This document shows positions 1 to 11,485 of a stretch of 64,000 nt of DNA, piece by piece. Source of the stretch: Hetaerina americana (lineage: Eukaryota; Arthropoda; Insecta; Odonata; Calopterygidae); the NCBI GenBank assembly GCA_022747635.1, contig JAKTNV010000009.1:28497622-28561621 (forward strand). The letters run 5' to 3'. The translations under genes were made by a program, and so were the position numbers. Within the stretch, counting starts at the first letter, position 1. Each line of letters starts with the position of its first letter. The notes beneath the pieces are model-generated. The model searched no databases. It saw only the letters and a list, made by a program, of their open reading frames with translations, and was not told the DNA's origin.

Positions 1-809
1 ACAAGCAAGTGGATGATTTGCAACAGAGAAAAAGTGCCATGAAATGTCCCAATTGTAGTTCAATAAATCCATTGGTTTCTGCAATTTGCCATGCATATTA
101 CCAATATTTATCACAAAAAAAGTTAATGTGTGGGTATTACTTATGCATGGTAACAAACATGAGTATTATGGATGTAATTTTTTTTTCTAGTTTAACAGTA
201 TATAGTTAAGCTTCATTTTTCTAGATCAGTTGATTTACCAGGATGAAAAAAGGACAGTCGACCTTAATTATCGTTTCTTCATGCAGAGAGCTAATTTGCA
301 GTGTCTGACTAGACTTTCGACAACTTTCAAATATGTACCCTCACTGTTATGGTAATGTTGAACATCAGTATGATAAAGCCAAATTCTTTGCATTGCTGTA
401 CGGCATATGGTAATATTATTGGGGCTTGTAAATCATACAAGAGTAACAAATTAAGCAGTAAATATAATGCATGCATCATTATAAGCTAGAATAAACTGTA
501 AGAAAAATTATCATTACCCTCACCTTCCATCGAACACATAACTTCAAAGTTTTCCATTTGCAGAAAACTCTGCGATAATCAAGTGCATCCTTTGAAGTTC
601 TGTATTTGATGGAAGGTGAGGTTTATCATTTCAATTTTTTTTATAGTCTATAATGCATCATAATGATGTATGTAGTGCAAGTGAGTGTATGCATTTTACG
701 TGAACCATTTGATTCTCCACAGAAGGTATTCAGTACAATGCAGCTTAATTTATTGTAACGTGAATATATTGTAAAGATGTTCACTAGGGCCGATTTTAAC
801 TTTTTTCAG
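1..809. other. PCID2 intron (5' part), no exon recognised
   Basis: No PCID2 N-terminal exon could be recognised here. The first exon seen starts at 810 in the middle of a codon, so this stretch is read as intron. It is AT-rich and contains a hairpin/MITE-like inverted repeat at about 470-669. A fragment near 286-310 has an acceptor-like pyrimidine tract, but its reading frame does not join the 810 exon sensibly. Confidence 0.5.
470..669. repeat. MITE-like imperfect inverted repeat
   Basis: The core arms at 518-549 and 590-621 are near-complementary (left arm begins CCTCACCTTCCATC, right arm ends GATGGAAGGTGAGG). They are separated by about 40 bases. Weaker complementarity continues outward to about 470 and 669. 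There is no coding capacity. Most likely a small non-autonomous DNA element; no target duplication was established. Confidence 0.5.
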
Positions 810-1076
810 CTGTGTTTACTCTGCAACAAATCAAGAATATGTGGAAGCCTACAGGTGGCAGACACAAGCAGTGCAGGCTGCTTGCAAGGCCTTGCAGGCT
901 CAAAGGGATGAGAATTGGCTGTTGCCCATGCTTCTAGCCCTTTGTCTTGATCTCAGACTGCTTGCCTTGTCTGCAGACAGGGAGAGAGCTAAACGTGGTC
1001 AGGGACCACCTAGAGAAACTCTGGAGAAGGCTGCAGATTGTCTCATGAGCTGTTTTAGGATATGTGCTGCCGACAA
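810..1076 (+). CDS. PCID2: PCID2 exon (first in window)
   Basis: The acceptor TTTTTTCAG ends at 809. The exon's first base is the third base of a split codon, and the donor GTGAGT starts at 1077. It encodes the helical region from [14 protein letters not shown] through [10 protein letters not shown], matching the PCID2 TPR-like N-terminal repeats. Confidence 0.9.
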
Positions 1077-4000
1077 GTGAGTTAATATCCACTTACAGTT
1101 TTATGCATATGATCGGCTTAACTTATCTGCATTATGAAAAGTTCATTATATATGCACCTCCTCTTGCCAAGCATAGATAATCTGTGGTGGTTTGGTTGCA
1201 GAATTTCCATCCCGTAATAATCTAGTACAGGGATGATGAACCCTTTGACAATAGAGTGCCAGAGTTTATGAAATCAGAGTATACTCTTGACTTTCATGCC
1301 AATCTATCTTGTGAGATTATGATTTTATGTATTGAAATTGAATATTTTAATGTCTATAAGGGGCATAGGAGTTTTTATAATAAAACACAACTTTAATTTG
1401 GGATTGTCAATTATTTATTTTGAATTTTAAATTTTATTAGAGCTTTTAACAAAGGTATTTGAATGAAATATTATAAGAAATCTCAATTTGTAATTTATTA
1501 GAATTTCTTCATGGCATGTAAAATTTTCTTTTGTTAGCAGAATAAGGTAATATTTGCAATTAATATTGTTGATTCTTTTTGAGTTCAGAGAATAAAATAT
1601 TAATTATTCCCTAAGGAAACTCGTACATTATAAGTAAATAATACGAACTTCAATAAAAGAAAGAGAGCTGGTGGTGTCAAAGCGATGGTCATATATTGAC
1701 TGATGCGGATGGTCTACTAGTCTTGCTTTTACTAATAGGACATATGAGAAAAATGTTTAGCATGCGTTGATGAAAATAGAAGGATAATGAAGGATCTCAG
1801 GCTTTCCCGGCGAATAGTATTCAGGAATTTTTCTCGGGTTTCCAACCGGGTCAGGTTTCGGAGTACCGACGTTTCGATGGCTGACTCTGCCATCGTCTTC
1901 AGGGTTGAAGTGCAGAGCATGGAAATTGCCGGGTATTTATACATGCATATATGTATAAATACCCGGCAATTTCCATGCTCTGCACTTCAACCCTGAAGAC
2001 GATGGCAGAGTCAGCCATCGAAACGTCGGTACTCCGAAACCTGACCCGGTTGGAAACCCGAGAAAAATTCCTGAATAGAAGGATAGTATATGCCACAGAA
2101 AATGTTTGATGACTTAAAGTCATAGGTATTGTTCAAATAGCAGAGGCCACTAATATATACAGCACTCTTCTTTGTCTCCCATCTGCGACTTGGATCAATT
2201 TTAGTTGCTATTTCAACCCTGTAATCTTAACTCACCATGGAATTGAATTGTCCATAGCACTCTCCCAGCTTTGCATGCCAAAATCAATTCTCCATGTGCC
2301 GTTTTAGGCATGCATGCCATAGATTGGCCGTCCTGTTCTAGTGCATAATCTATAACAAAATATAATTTGCTACTAAAAATAATTTTTTGCCACTTTAAGA
2401 TGTATTGCCATAATAGAAATATGGTGATGACTCTTATGGTACTATGTTTATATCTTTGTTAAATTACCTCTCCCTTTTTGAACTTTAAAATTGATGTTTA
2501 CCATATCATTATTAAGGAGCCACCAGATGTAATATTTTCACTCATTCATGGTTAAGTTTTCAAATCAATTTTGAGAAATGTCATCTCCCTGTTTGTAAAT
2601 ATTGTTTTATTACTATTTATTTTTACTAAAAATACTTAAGTTTTGTTGAAGTACAACTTGATTTAATTTATGATCTTGTGTCAGGTATGGTTCACTTGTA
2701 TCAGAATAAAGGTTGGATCAGTTATAATTCAGATACCTGTGGATTTGCAGGACCCTAATTTGATTGTGAAGAAAGCTTGTATGGCTCTGGATCTTTCATG
2801 ATCTTCTTTCTCATTTGGGTAAAGGTAGATGCCAGTAGGCAATGGTATGAAATCGGTTCTATCAGTATTAGTATTGTGCATGTTTTGCCCAAGTTGGGTA
2901 AGACCCATTTTATCCCCTTCTCCAAACTGAGGGCTCTTATAGTTGTTAGTCTCAATGGTATGGCCAACTTTTAAGATTGATAGCACATTTCACTTTCTAA
3001 CTCTAATGTAGAAGCTCTTCTTTCTATCGATCCTTCCAATTAAACATGGTTTTTGTTAAAGTAACACATCTTGATGGATATTATGCAAGCCCTTATACCC
3101 TCCTAAATATTACTTTCACGGAACTTTTTTCAGTCGATCTTCAGAAGAAGATACAAAACGCTGGGGAATGCTCTCACTGGTTAATCAATTGTTCAAGGTG
3201 TACTTCCACATAAACAAACTACATTTATGCCGACCATTAATTCGAGCAATTGAATCTACTCCCTTGAAAGAGCATTTCTCCCTGAGCCAACAGGTGACCT
3301 ACCGTTACTACGTGGGACGTAAGGCAATGTTTGATAGTGACTATGTTCAAGGTGATTCAATTTATGTACCTATACACATATAGTGATTATCTGCTATAAT
3401 ATTTATTTAATTACTTCTCTTATACCAAGTAAGGATGTAAAAGTTACTAAATGTCGTGATTTTTATCCAATTCTATCGCGGGTTTAGTTTGGACTTGACA
3501 GTATGACATGGCCTTCTACATTCAAAGGGTGAACTTATTCTAAATTCTCATATACATGCCCATGGTGCAATAATTGATATTAATTTACATGTAAACACCT
3601 TACTCTCAGCAATCCATTTCATCTAATCTGCCTCTTGACATGAAATGTATTTATCTTTTAGAACGTTTTTGAATAAATTTAAAAATTACCGGTGGGATAG
3701 TCTTAAACTATATATCAAGTTAATATGCATTACTTTACTCATTTATTATTTTGTTCTTCAATTATTCTGGCTGTTTTGCTTAAACATGTATATTTGTGTC
3801 ATTTTCTCTTTTTTTATTACTACTTGTATACAAGCAAAGCATATGAATAAGCAAATTTGATGATATTTTATTTTATATCTCTTATCACAAACAGTTGTAG
3901 TGCTCTATTTAATCTTTTAACATACCCAGTTGCTTTATGAGCTGCAGGATCCTCAGTGCATGTATAACAAAATATCCTATATTTTAGTATTATTGAATTG

Positions 4001-7000
4001 TATTAAATACAATAAAAATAAAATAATCGTAGCACTTTGAATCTGAAGTTTTGCATGGTGTAATGTGGCTTAGAGTTACTTCTGAATCATTGAATTTGAT
4101 GTTTTCTTATTTTTAGCTGATGAATACCTATCGTATGCCTTTCAAAGATGCCACAGGCAATGTGCTCGGAACAAGAGACAAATTCTCATATATCTAATAC
4201 CTGTGAAAGTTCTTTTGGTAAGTTCTTTGTTATTTTTAAGTATGATATGAAACTTCATGCCGAATCTCTATGCTTCTTGACATCATTGAAGCTTCACTAT
4301 CATGCAGAAGATATTTAAACTTCTATCTCTCCAACCTCTGCACAATGAACTCTTGGACTGGATTCAATATTGCTTGCTAAATGGCTCCCTGCTGTTCACT
4401 CCTTATCTGCAAAACCTCCATAGTTCAAAGTCTAAACATGGGCCACAAAATGTAATTCATTTCCTTGCAATGAAACTAATACATAAATAATCATATTTGC
4501 TTTTGTATGATACATCAGCATGATATTGCCATAAGGCTGAGCAGAGTGATATTGGATAGGATAGTCTATCACTCATTTTCAGAAACCCGACGGAAGTGTG
4601 GTCATTTAGGTATTCAAGTTTTAAGGTTCTACTGCATCACAGTGATAAATATGTATAGGGGTATAGAGAAATAGAGTGAAACAAGTATGTATGAGCATGA
4701 ATATTTGTGAACAGCTGTAATCATAAGATAATATACAATTTAAATTTTTTAATTATAATGGCAGAGGATTCTAGCTGTTCAATTGTTCCTGGCTGAACTT
4801 TGTGGAAGTTCATGTTTATTAAATGAAGAATAAAATGTATCTTTCCACTGTCCTTTTATTCACGTACAACTAGTTTCAACGCTCAAGGGTCATCATCAGG
4901 TACGAATGCGACTTGATTAATTTGTACTTGATGAGGATGCTTGAGCACTAAAACTTGTTGTACGTGAATATAAGGACAATGGAAAGATGCATTGTATTCT
5001 TCATGTAATATTCTAGCTGTTTGTTGGATTTGGAGAAAAGAATTTACAAAAAGTGAGGTGAAAATAAATTGGAGGGGTTTAATGCATAAATTATGGTTAA
5101 CTTCATGGGTTAACATATCTATTAACAGACAATTGATTACAGAGGTCAGGTAGACGTTTAATTTTTTCATTAATTATGTGAAAACAACAGCTATGGGAAA
5201 CGTATAATGGATATTTAAATCTTTTTTTTACGGTATACCTTTGCAAAGTGGTCATTTATGTGATCATCACAGTGTGTCTCACACATCACTGTGATGATCA
5301 CAGTAAGTAATGTGATCCTCGCAGGTTAAACTCTATTTGTATATTTGGCAGGTACTTTGGAGTCATTGCATTTATGTGTTCAGTTCAGGGAATAATATTC
5401 CAAGAAGGAAAATGTTAATGTTGAACTCTATGTTTACTTGTATTCAAGGGAAGTATATTTATTATGAATTGATTCATAAAATGTGCGTGTTCAGTTATAT
5501 TCTTACTGCGGACAAATATTATTCCTTGTAGGGTTATATGCCAAGTCGCAGAGTTCTGGAGAAGTATGACCTTCTCCAGCTTTGGGATGTTGTGGAGGCT
5601 GTGAAAGCAGGGGACATTGGTCGTTTAAGTGCTGCAGTTCAGCTTCATGAAGCCTTTTTCATCAAGTGTGGAATATACCTCCTCCTAGAGAAGCTGAAAA
5701 TTGTGACCTACAGAAATCTATTCAAAAAAGTGTAAGTGTGAAATGATACTTTTAAAATGAAATTCAAAGTATTTCATATGTTTTTGACCTTTAAGAATCA
5801 TACATTTCCTGCGGTTCTTAATAGGAACTGATTAAATATTTTGAAATATTCATGTTAACATTATAAATAGGAGTGGGTTGGGCCCAAATTTTGATCAAAT
5901 CCAAACCCTTTCTTCCACAAATTTCAAAATTAATTTTTATACAACTTTTTCCTTTTCCTCCAGATCAAATTTACAATTTAAATTGTAATAAAATAAAGAT
6001 AATGACCTGTGATCATAATTTTTTTATCTTTGAAATGCAAATTACTATTGTACACTGATTTTCATTATTGTATGCTTCATTTTAAGGGAATATTTATTTG
6101 TGATGTACTATTTTTGGTACACTTAAATACTATATGGACTTTACTATTGGCCAACTCATGTCATATGGATTGTATGTATTGATGTTTATCAATTACATGT
6201 AATTATGGAAGAATAACAATATGTAGTTAAATAAGGGATTTTTCATTTCGGTGGACAGAAAATAATATTTCATTGAAAATAGGTGGTTATCTTGCTGAAC
6301 CAGCCATTGAACAAACAAGTATACAATGCAATCATATTGTCATTACACCTCCAAAGCATCCTAAATTACACAAGTATTTGTGACTTTTGCTTTATGCATG
6401 CTCTTGACCGCAAGCAATACATTATAGATTGGCTTAGTACAACCATTTAATCCCTAATAATATCTTAACTCTACATGTCATGGCCAAACTCATACCCGTC
6501 TGGCTGTTTTGTTAGGAGAGGCTAGCAAATGTATCTGTGTATATTTGTACAGGCATTGTCCATTCAAAATATACCTTAACCGGATAGAATGCCAATAATA
6601 GTAATCTAGATATATGAAATTGTTTGAGAATATCATGGAATGGCAAATGTTCATAGATATTATTAGTGTTATCAATCCTCTTCCAGGCATTCATTTGTAA
6701 AAGCAGGCCACACACCTTTGAGTCTATTATGTGCAAATATTAAAATGATTAATTCTGGCATAGGAATTTGGCATTAAAATTAGGAGCACCCTTCATTGTA
6801 TGCCTTTCTGATATTCCTTCTTGTGCCAGCCACTTGTGTCTTCTCTGATTTGTGTTGCTTTTTATTTTTCTGCCTTTACTTTTTATTTTCAAATATTCCT
6901 AAATGTTCATTCTTACACATTATATGAGTAAATACCTTGGTACAATAAGATCAATACCATTGCCTTTTATTTTGTTGAATGATATATCTGCATAGGTTTC

Positions 7001-9455
7001 TCTTTTATTGTTTTGAAGGGATTCATTAAGTTCCAAATATTATTTGCATGCAGTGACCACCCTAAAATTAAATCAGTTGTTTAGTGTTTACCTGGTAGAA
7101 ATGCTCACCATTGGTCCTTCAGCCAGCAATGTAATAAGATGATGTTGATAATTTCATGAACTCAACTGCAAACTATCTCATTCTTCTTGACATTCATAAA
7201 TTTCTCCCTACTGCAATTTTAGGGTAGAATTGTTTAAAAGTTTTAGTAATGATAGAAAACAAACCTTGACTAAAAAAATTTAGCGGTATTATGATTATGT
7301 CAAGCATGAAAAGGAAGGCTATTGAGTTATGTTAAAGTAATATACCATATTTTTCATTATACAGGGATCACTTTTTACACAAAAAGAAGTTACTGATCAT
7401 TTATATCTGGAAAACCTGTAGCACTTCATTTATTTCCATGTAAAAGAGAGTATGTAACTTTATTAAAAGCATGTCCTGGCAGTATGGTATGTTTATGTGA
7501 AGGAAAAATTCCAAAATTTCCTGCATTACTATTATCAGAATCACATGAAAGAATTCATTGCTTACAATTGTGAAGTATATTGGCATGTGTAAAATCACTC
7601 ACATTTTTGAGTTCATGGGGAAGCAATGCTACCCTAAACATAAGTTTCAGGTTTAACTTTGTGGAATTCCTTCATTATGAGGGTAACCATGGTCGTGAAA
7701 TATTAAATCTAAATTGGAAATGTTAAGTTTCTTTTTACCCTCACAATACTACCCTGTCCAATAAATATGCGAGCTGAGACCATAAAAACTTTATTTTACA
7801 AAATTTAGTCTACATCGATTTTGTCCCTTTCTGTGTACTCTCCATTTGTTGCTATGCACTTATTCCATCTTCTTTTCCCCTTTTTAAAGTACCCTTGGAA
7901 GTCCTCGGCAGTTAGGATTTTTAGTTTTCTTGTTTATTCTTGCTTTATGGTGTCCTTATCTTCCCAGTGATGTCCCCTTATCACATTTTTGCATTTTGGG
8001 AATAGGAAAAAGTCACAGGGGGCGACAAGCTCTGGTGAATAAGAAGGATGATCAAGGATGGTGATTGAATTTTTTTGCAAGAGACTGGTGAACAATCAAT
8101 GCTGAATGTGCGGGTGCATTCTCATGGTGAAGGATCCATCCATCATGTTTGGTTAAAATAGTGTGCACTGTTGATTTTGCTAAAATCAGTTCATCAGCTA
8201 TCATTAGGACAGTTTTTCGACTATCTGTAAGGACAAGGAATGGCACAAAATCAATGTTGTGGCAACACAGATGGTTGAAGGTTGTCCCAGACTTGCATCA
8301 TCCATGGCATCTTGTTGGCCATCTTCAAAAGACTAAATCCACCTGAAAATGGTTAACTAATGTTTTCTTCAGAGCATTATCACCGTAAACAGTTGTCAAC
8401 ATTTCAGTAATTTCTTGATAACTTTTACTGCACTCGCCAAAAAACTTGATGTTGATTCATTGCTCCATGATTTTCTCAATTTACATTTTTGACTAACAGT
8501 AAAATCAAGGACAACAGAAACTAACAGACGAAGGTGGTCCCAGAAGTACCCGACCCCACAAAGAAAATGTAAATATTTTGGAAAAAATTTATTTATTTTT
8601 CAACATAATCTCCTTTCAGCTCTATACACTTTTCCCAGCGATTTTCAATAAGTTTAATACCTATTTTATAATAAGAACTGTCTTGCTCCTCAATATAGCC
8701 ATTAACTGCCTTCACTTCTTCACAGTTGAAAAATCTTAGACCACTGAATCATTTTTTCAAGTTTGCGAATAGAAAATAATCCGAGGGGGCTAAATCTGGC
8801 GAATAGGTTGCATGAGGTTGCAATTCAAACTTTAATTCATGAATTTTGGCCATTGCAATAATGGATTTATGAGCTGGTGCATTGTCTTAATGAAACAGCA
8901 CTTTTTTCTCAGCCAAGTGCAGCTGCTTTTGCTTGATTTCTTCGCTCAAATGTAATAATAATCCTTTTTTCTTCATTTTATTAAGGTGGTTAAATCTGTC
9001 AATACGAGTTTTGGAAGCGTAACAGTAGGTAGAGGTACTTCATGCTTATATGTTAAATACATCAATTTCTATAAATAAAAGCAGTGACTGGTATGTGGCA
9101 TGTGTAAATACACCAAGTCTTTTGCCAATAGGGGCATATAACCATGTTATTTGATATTCTTTCACTTACTGAAAAAATTGTTCCTTCTTTCAGGCATCTG
9201 ATCCTAAACACCCATCAGATTCCAGTGGAAGCATTTGTGTGTGCATTGAAGTGTGTCAGTGAAAAGAGTAAGAGTGGTAAATTGGAACCTGGTACCACTA
9301 CTGACATATTAGGCCAAGTTGACGCTGATGAGGTGGAATGTATTATTGCCAACCTCATATTTGAAGGAAAAATTAAGGGTTATATATCAAGACAACACCA
9401 GAAAGTCGTCGTTAGCAAGGCCAATGCATTCCCTCCTCTTAATTCTATAAGTTGA
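810..9455 (+). CDS. PCID2: PCID2 (PCI domain protein 2, TREX-2 subunit), 3' five exons
   Basis: Join 810-1076, 3134-3351, 4117-4217, 5532-5731, 9194-9455: 348 residues plus stop, against roughly 400 in the family. About the first 65 residues lie upstream. The family (yeast Thp1) binds the Sac3/GANP scaffold with Sem1/DSS1 in the nuclear-pore TREX-2 complex and promotes mRNA export. Diagnostic blocks are [33 protein letters not shown], a [15 protein letters not shown] stretch, [19 protein letters not shown], and the winged-helix PCI end with [17 protein letters not shown] and a final NAFPPL. All four internal introns have GT-AG ends and compatible phases (2, 1, 0, 2), and the frame is open throughout. 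The gene looks intact and functional. The introns carry hairpin elements and mariner debris. The assignment rests on recognising the family by eye. Confidence 0.95.
1787..2073. mobile_element. foldback element with perfect 127-bp arms (hairpin family 1)
   Basis: The arms 1818-1944 and 1951-2077 are perfectly complementary over 127 bases around a 6-base loop. The 12-base AATAGAAGGATA occurs at 1775-1786 and 2074-2085, a likely target-site duplication; the right copy overlaps the arm end. Each arm carries CTGAAGA, a 6-bp hairpin and GAAACGTC. In the right arm these sit at 1993-1999, 2001-2019 and 2020-2027 on the + strand. It lies in a PCID2 intron and has no coding capacity. Confidence 0.85.
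1990..2030 (+). ncRNA. hammerhead-ribozyme-like motif, family 1 right arm
   Basis: Order seen: helix I strand ACC (1990-1992), CUGAAGA (1993-1999), one extra C, helix II GAUGGC/GCCAUC (2001-2006 with 2014-2019), GAA (2020-2022), palindromic helix III ACGU (2023-2026), C17-like C (2027), helix I strand GGU (2028-2030). The extra base before helix II departs from the classical consensus. The mirror copy lies on the - strand at 1865-1905. Activity is untested. Confidence 0.45.
3134..3351 (+). CDS. PCID2: PCID2 exon
   Basis: Acceptor TTTTTTCAG, donor G|GTGATT. It encodes [20 protein letters not shown] through FDSDYVQ, the most conserved helical block of the family. It enters in phase 2 and leaves in phase 1. 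Confidence 0.92.
4117..4217 (+). CDS. PCID2: PCID2 exon
   Basis: Acceptor ATTTTTAG, donor GTAAGT at 4218. It encodes [20 protein letters not shown] followed by a hydrophobic [10 protein letters not shown] segment, and ends in phase 0. Confidence 0.92.
4780..5009. mobile_element. foldback element with 12-bp target duplication (hairpin family 2, copy 1)
   Basis: ATTCTAGCTGTT is repeated exactly at 4768-4779 and 5010-5021. Inside, a left arm of about 75 bases (from about 4826) is inverted at about 4920-5005. The same family recurs at 21925-22225, so the ends are supported by comparison. There is no open frame. It sits in a PCID2 intron. Confidence 0.8.
4863..4904 (-). ncRNA. hammerhead-ribozyme-like motif, family 2
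   Basis: Read on the - strand: helix I CGUAC (4904-4900), CUGAUGA (4899-4893), extra U, an imperfect helix II with a UUGA loop, GAA, palindromic helix III ACUAGU (4874-4869), U17 (4868), and helix I partner GUACG (4867-4863). Helix I is a perfect 5-bp pairing. The opposite arm at about 4925-4965 has the decayed forms UUGAUGA and AAAAC. Confidence 0.45.
5532..5731 (+). CDS. PCID2: PCID2 exon
   Basis: Acceptor CCTTGTAG, donor GTAAGT at 5732. It encodes [20 protein letters not shown] through YRNLFKK, the start of the PCI domain, and ends in phase 2. Confidence 0.92.
7745..8500 (-). pseudogene. decayed mariner transposase
   Basis: The - strand shows mariner signatures in several frames: a C-terminal [17 protein letters not shown] block with a DKIDVD end (about 7800-7860), a second-aspartate region [13 protein letters not shown] (about 8095-8140, Asp replaced by Glu), and helix-turn-helix debris near 8200-8330. 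Stops and shifts throughout; not functional. Confidence 0.7.
8530..8990 (-). pseudogene. second, different mariner remnant
   Basis: This begins with a CCCAGAAGTACCCGACCCC end-like stretch and is followed on the - strand by decayed C-terminal mariner blocks (a W..CI..KGDYVE-like end, a hydrophobic LFSIRKL block). It is truncated inside the catalytic region and differs in sequence from the preceding remnant, so it is an independent insertion. Confidence 0.55.
9194..9455 (+). CDS. PCID2: PCID2 terminal exon
   Basis: Acceptor TTCTTTCAG. It encodes the winged-helix half of the PCI domain, with [20 protein letters not shown] and the QHQKVVVSK strand, and ends at TGA 9453-9455. An insert relative to vertebrates ([18 protein letters not shown]) extends the loop before the wing. 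Confidence 0.95.
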
Positions 9456-10403
9456 AATGGCCATGATTATTTATTATATTTCCATAAAAATGTGTTCTTC
9501 TTCAGTGGGGTTTTACTTGCGTCTTGTGGTAGAGTGCATTTGATGAGGGAAATCGGATAGCATGGTCATATGTGGAGAGGGTGGCTGGAACTAAATATCA
9601 GCTAAAAGTTTTGGAATAAAAGGAGACTTGAAGGAAAGAAACATACTTCATTCAGCAGGCATTCAAATAATGCTTGGCCTGGAGATTATAAAATGAATTG
9701 CTGGTGAAATGTATGTAAAACTTTTTAGTATTAAAAAAGACGAATGTAGTTCTTTGTGCTTTTGTGGAAGTGATTTAAAATTCAAGCCTGAAGTAACCAT
9801 CATTACTACAAGGAATTGAATTTCCATGTAATTCAGTGTGTACTTTCAGTGTATTTTTGAATGAATACAACCTGCATAACATTCTTAATGAAGAATTTTC
9901 TTTTTATTTGTGTGACATTGAATTGCCAATCAAAGCTGAAGTCTTCTTAAATTTAATAATAAATAAAAAGTGTCGCACACACTACTTTAAAAGGCGAAGT
10001 CACAAGCATTGGTTGTTTCAATCCTTTTTACAGTACAGATTTACATGCTTTCTCTATCACTGATAATTACCTGGGCTACTTTCATTGCACTTATATATGT
10101 TGCTATATTTTTTAACTCTCTGCTGGGAATGTTTCAATTTTTGAATGTTTTAACCTTGGTAATGTTTTAGACATTCAGGGGGTCACCATTTATAACCTGA
10201 TGAAGGTAATGTTTAACTTTCGACTAGATAGGATTAGACTTTAACTAGTTTCATATTTATTCAAATCTCTTTTTCAAATTGTGCAATTTCAGGGGAACAG
10301 TAATTGAAGTTGTTTCTGGATTCATTCTGTTGTTTTCTTAACCGTGACTATGGCTCCTACATTAAAAAGATGGAGAGTGTTTCTGTTCCAATGGAATTAT
10401 GTA
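9456..10403. other. PCID2 3' UTR and intergenic sequence
   Basis: AT-rich, with several polyadenylation-like AATAAA sites. A weak CTGATGA/hairpin fragment at 10197-10236 resembles the hammerhead-like repeats but lacks an intact GAAAC. No gene seen. Confidence 0.5.
9615..9620 (+). terminator. candidate PCID2 polyadenylation signal
   Basis: AATAAA lies 160 bases after the PCID2 stop. Overlapping AATAAA copies at 9958-9967 are an alternative. The choice between them cannot be made from sequence alone. Confidence 0.3.
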
Positions 10404-11485
10404 CAGGGTACAGCACTAAAATCCGGACAAATGAAACTTTTGTTTAAAAGCAAATTTATTAAAATACTAATGAAAATGAAAATCCTTTTACATACAAGTA
10501 GTGGTATCTGTCAAGAGTAACATAACTCAATGTAACCCCCTTCAGCTGCAATGACTGTATCCAATCTTGTCCTGAATTGATCGCACGCACTCTTTAAAAC
10601 AGCACTGTCCATATTTGCAAATGCTGCTACGATAGCGGTGCATAGAGATGCAACATTAGGATGCCTTGTCTTATTGGTCACTCTTTCGACTACGCTGCAA
10701 ACATAATAGTTTGTCTCTTCTCAAAGAAATGTGGTGGCATTATATCAACTAGACACAACATGACCTCACTGGACACAACACCTAGAAAGTGAACTCTAGC
10801 CTTAAATTTTGTTCGAGCAACATTCAGTGGGTCATGGGCGAGCCAGCGATCATTTCTCCAACTGATCTTCAGGTCAACGGTGAAAATTTTTCCATCAGAA
10901 AAGAATGTGATTCACCCTGAAGCTTCATTTTTAGAAAACACAATAGCTGGTCGCAGCAAGCAATCCGCTTTGCACTGGCAGCCTCAGACAGCATGTCTCA
11001 CACCTTTATTGTGTAAGACTTGTATCGTGGGTCCTCCTCTGCCATCCGACACATTGATTGTTCCCTAACATTCATTTCTGACGCCAATTTCCTCAGCGAT
11101 CGCCCCGGGTCCTCAACACCTGAGCCTTCTTGACGACTGCTGCCGTTTATAACATGCATTTCCTCGAATGAGGTTTCCTCGCTGCGTTAGCAAAACCTTC
11201 CCCAGACTTCTCCGAAACAATATACCTAGCCACAATAATGTAAACAGTTGATCTGGGGTAGCCGAAGAATCAGAACTAATTTACTGGGCAAACGCCCAGC
11301 GCGAACACTTCCGATAATAGCAGCTCTTCGATTGTTCTCCACAGTTGTACTTAACATCTCGGCCATTTTGAGGTTATAACTGTTTACTAGATGCCTATAG
11401 CTTTCAAGAATCCCAATTGCAACCTCCAGTGGAACTACGATATGGCGGGAAATTGAAATTGTCTGTAGAAAACCACCACACCCTG
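10404..11485 (-). mobile_element. decayed Tc1-like DNA transposon
   Basis: Both ends begin CAGGGT next to TA (10402-10403 and 11486-11487), consistent with a Tc1/mariner target duplication; beyond that the ends have diverged. The - strand reads a helix-turn-helix-like start (MAEMLSTTVENNRRAAIIG, about 11300-11370) and a C-terminal FRTRLDTVIAAEGGYIE-like block near 10530-10580, with many stops between. About 1.08 kb, inactive. Confidence 0.65.

Noticed and set aside
9..209. 66-codon open frame at the window start with CPNC-like residues
   Set aside because: A single short frame with no match to the missing PCID2 N-terminus; splice phase does not fit the 810 exon.
1787..2123. Overlapping open frames on both strands with nearly the same peptide
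   Set aside because: They arise because the region is a perfect palindrome, so the two strands read alike. Not genes.
5260..5301. GTGATCATCACAGTG inverted repeat as a possible operator or element
   Set aside because: A perfect 15-bp stem, but it stands alone in an intron with no target duplication or second copy in the window; too little to call.
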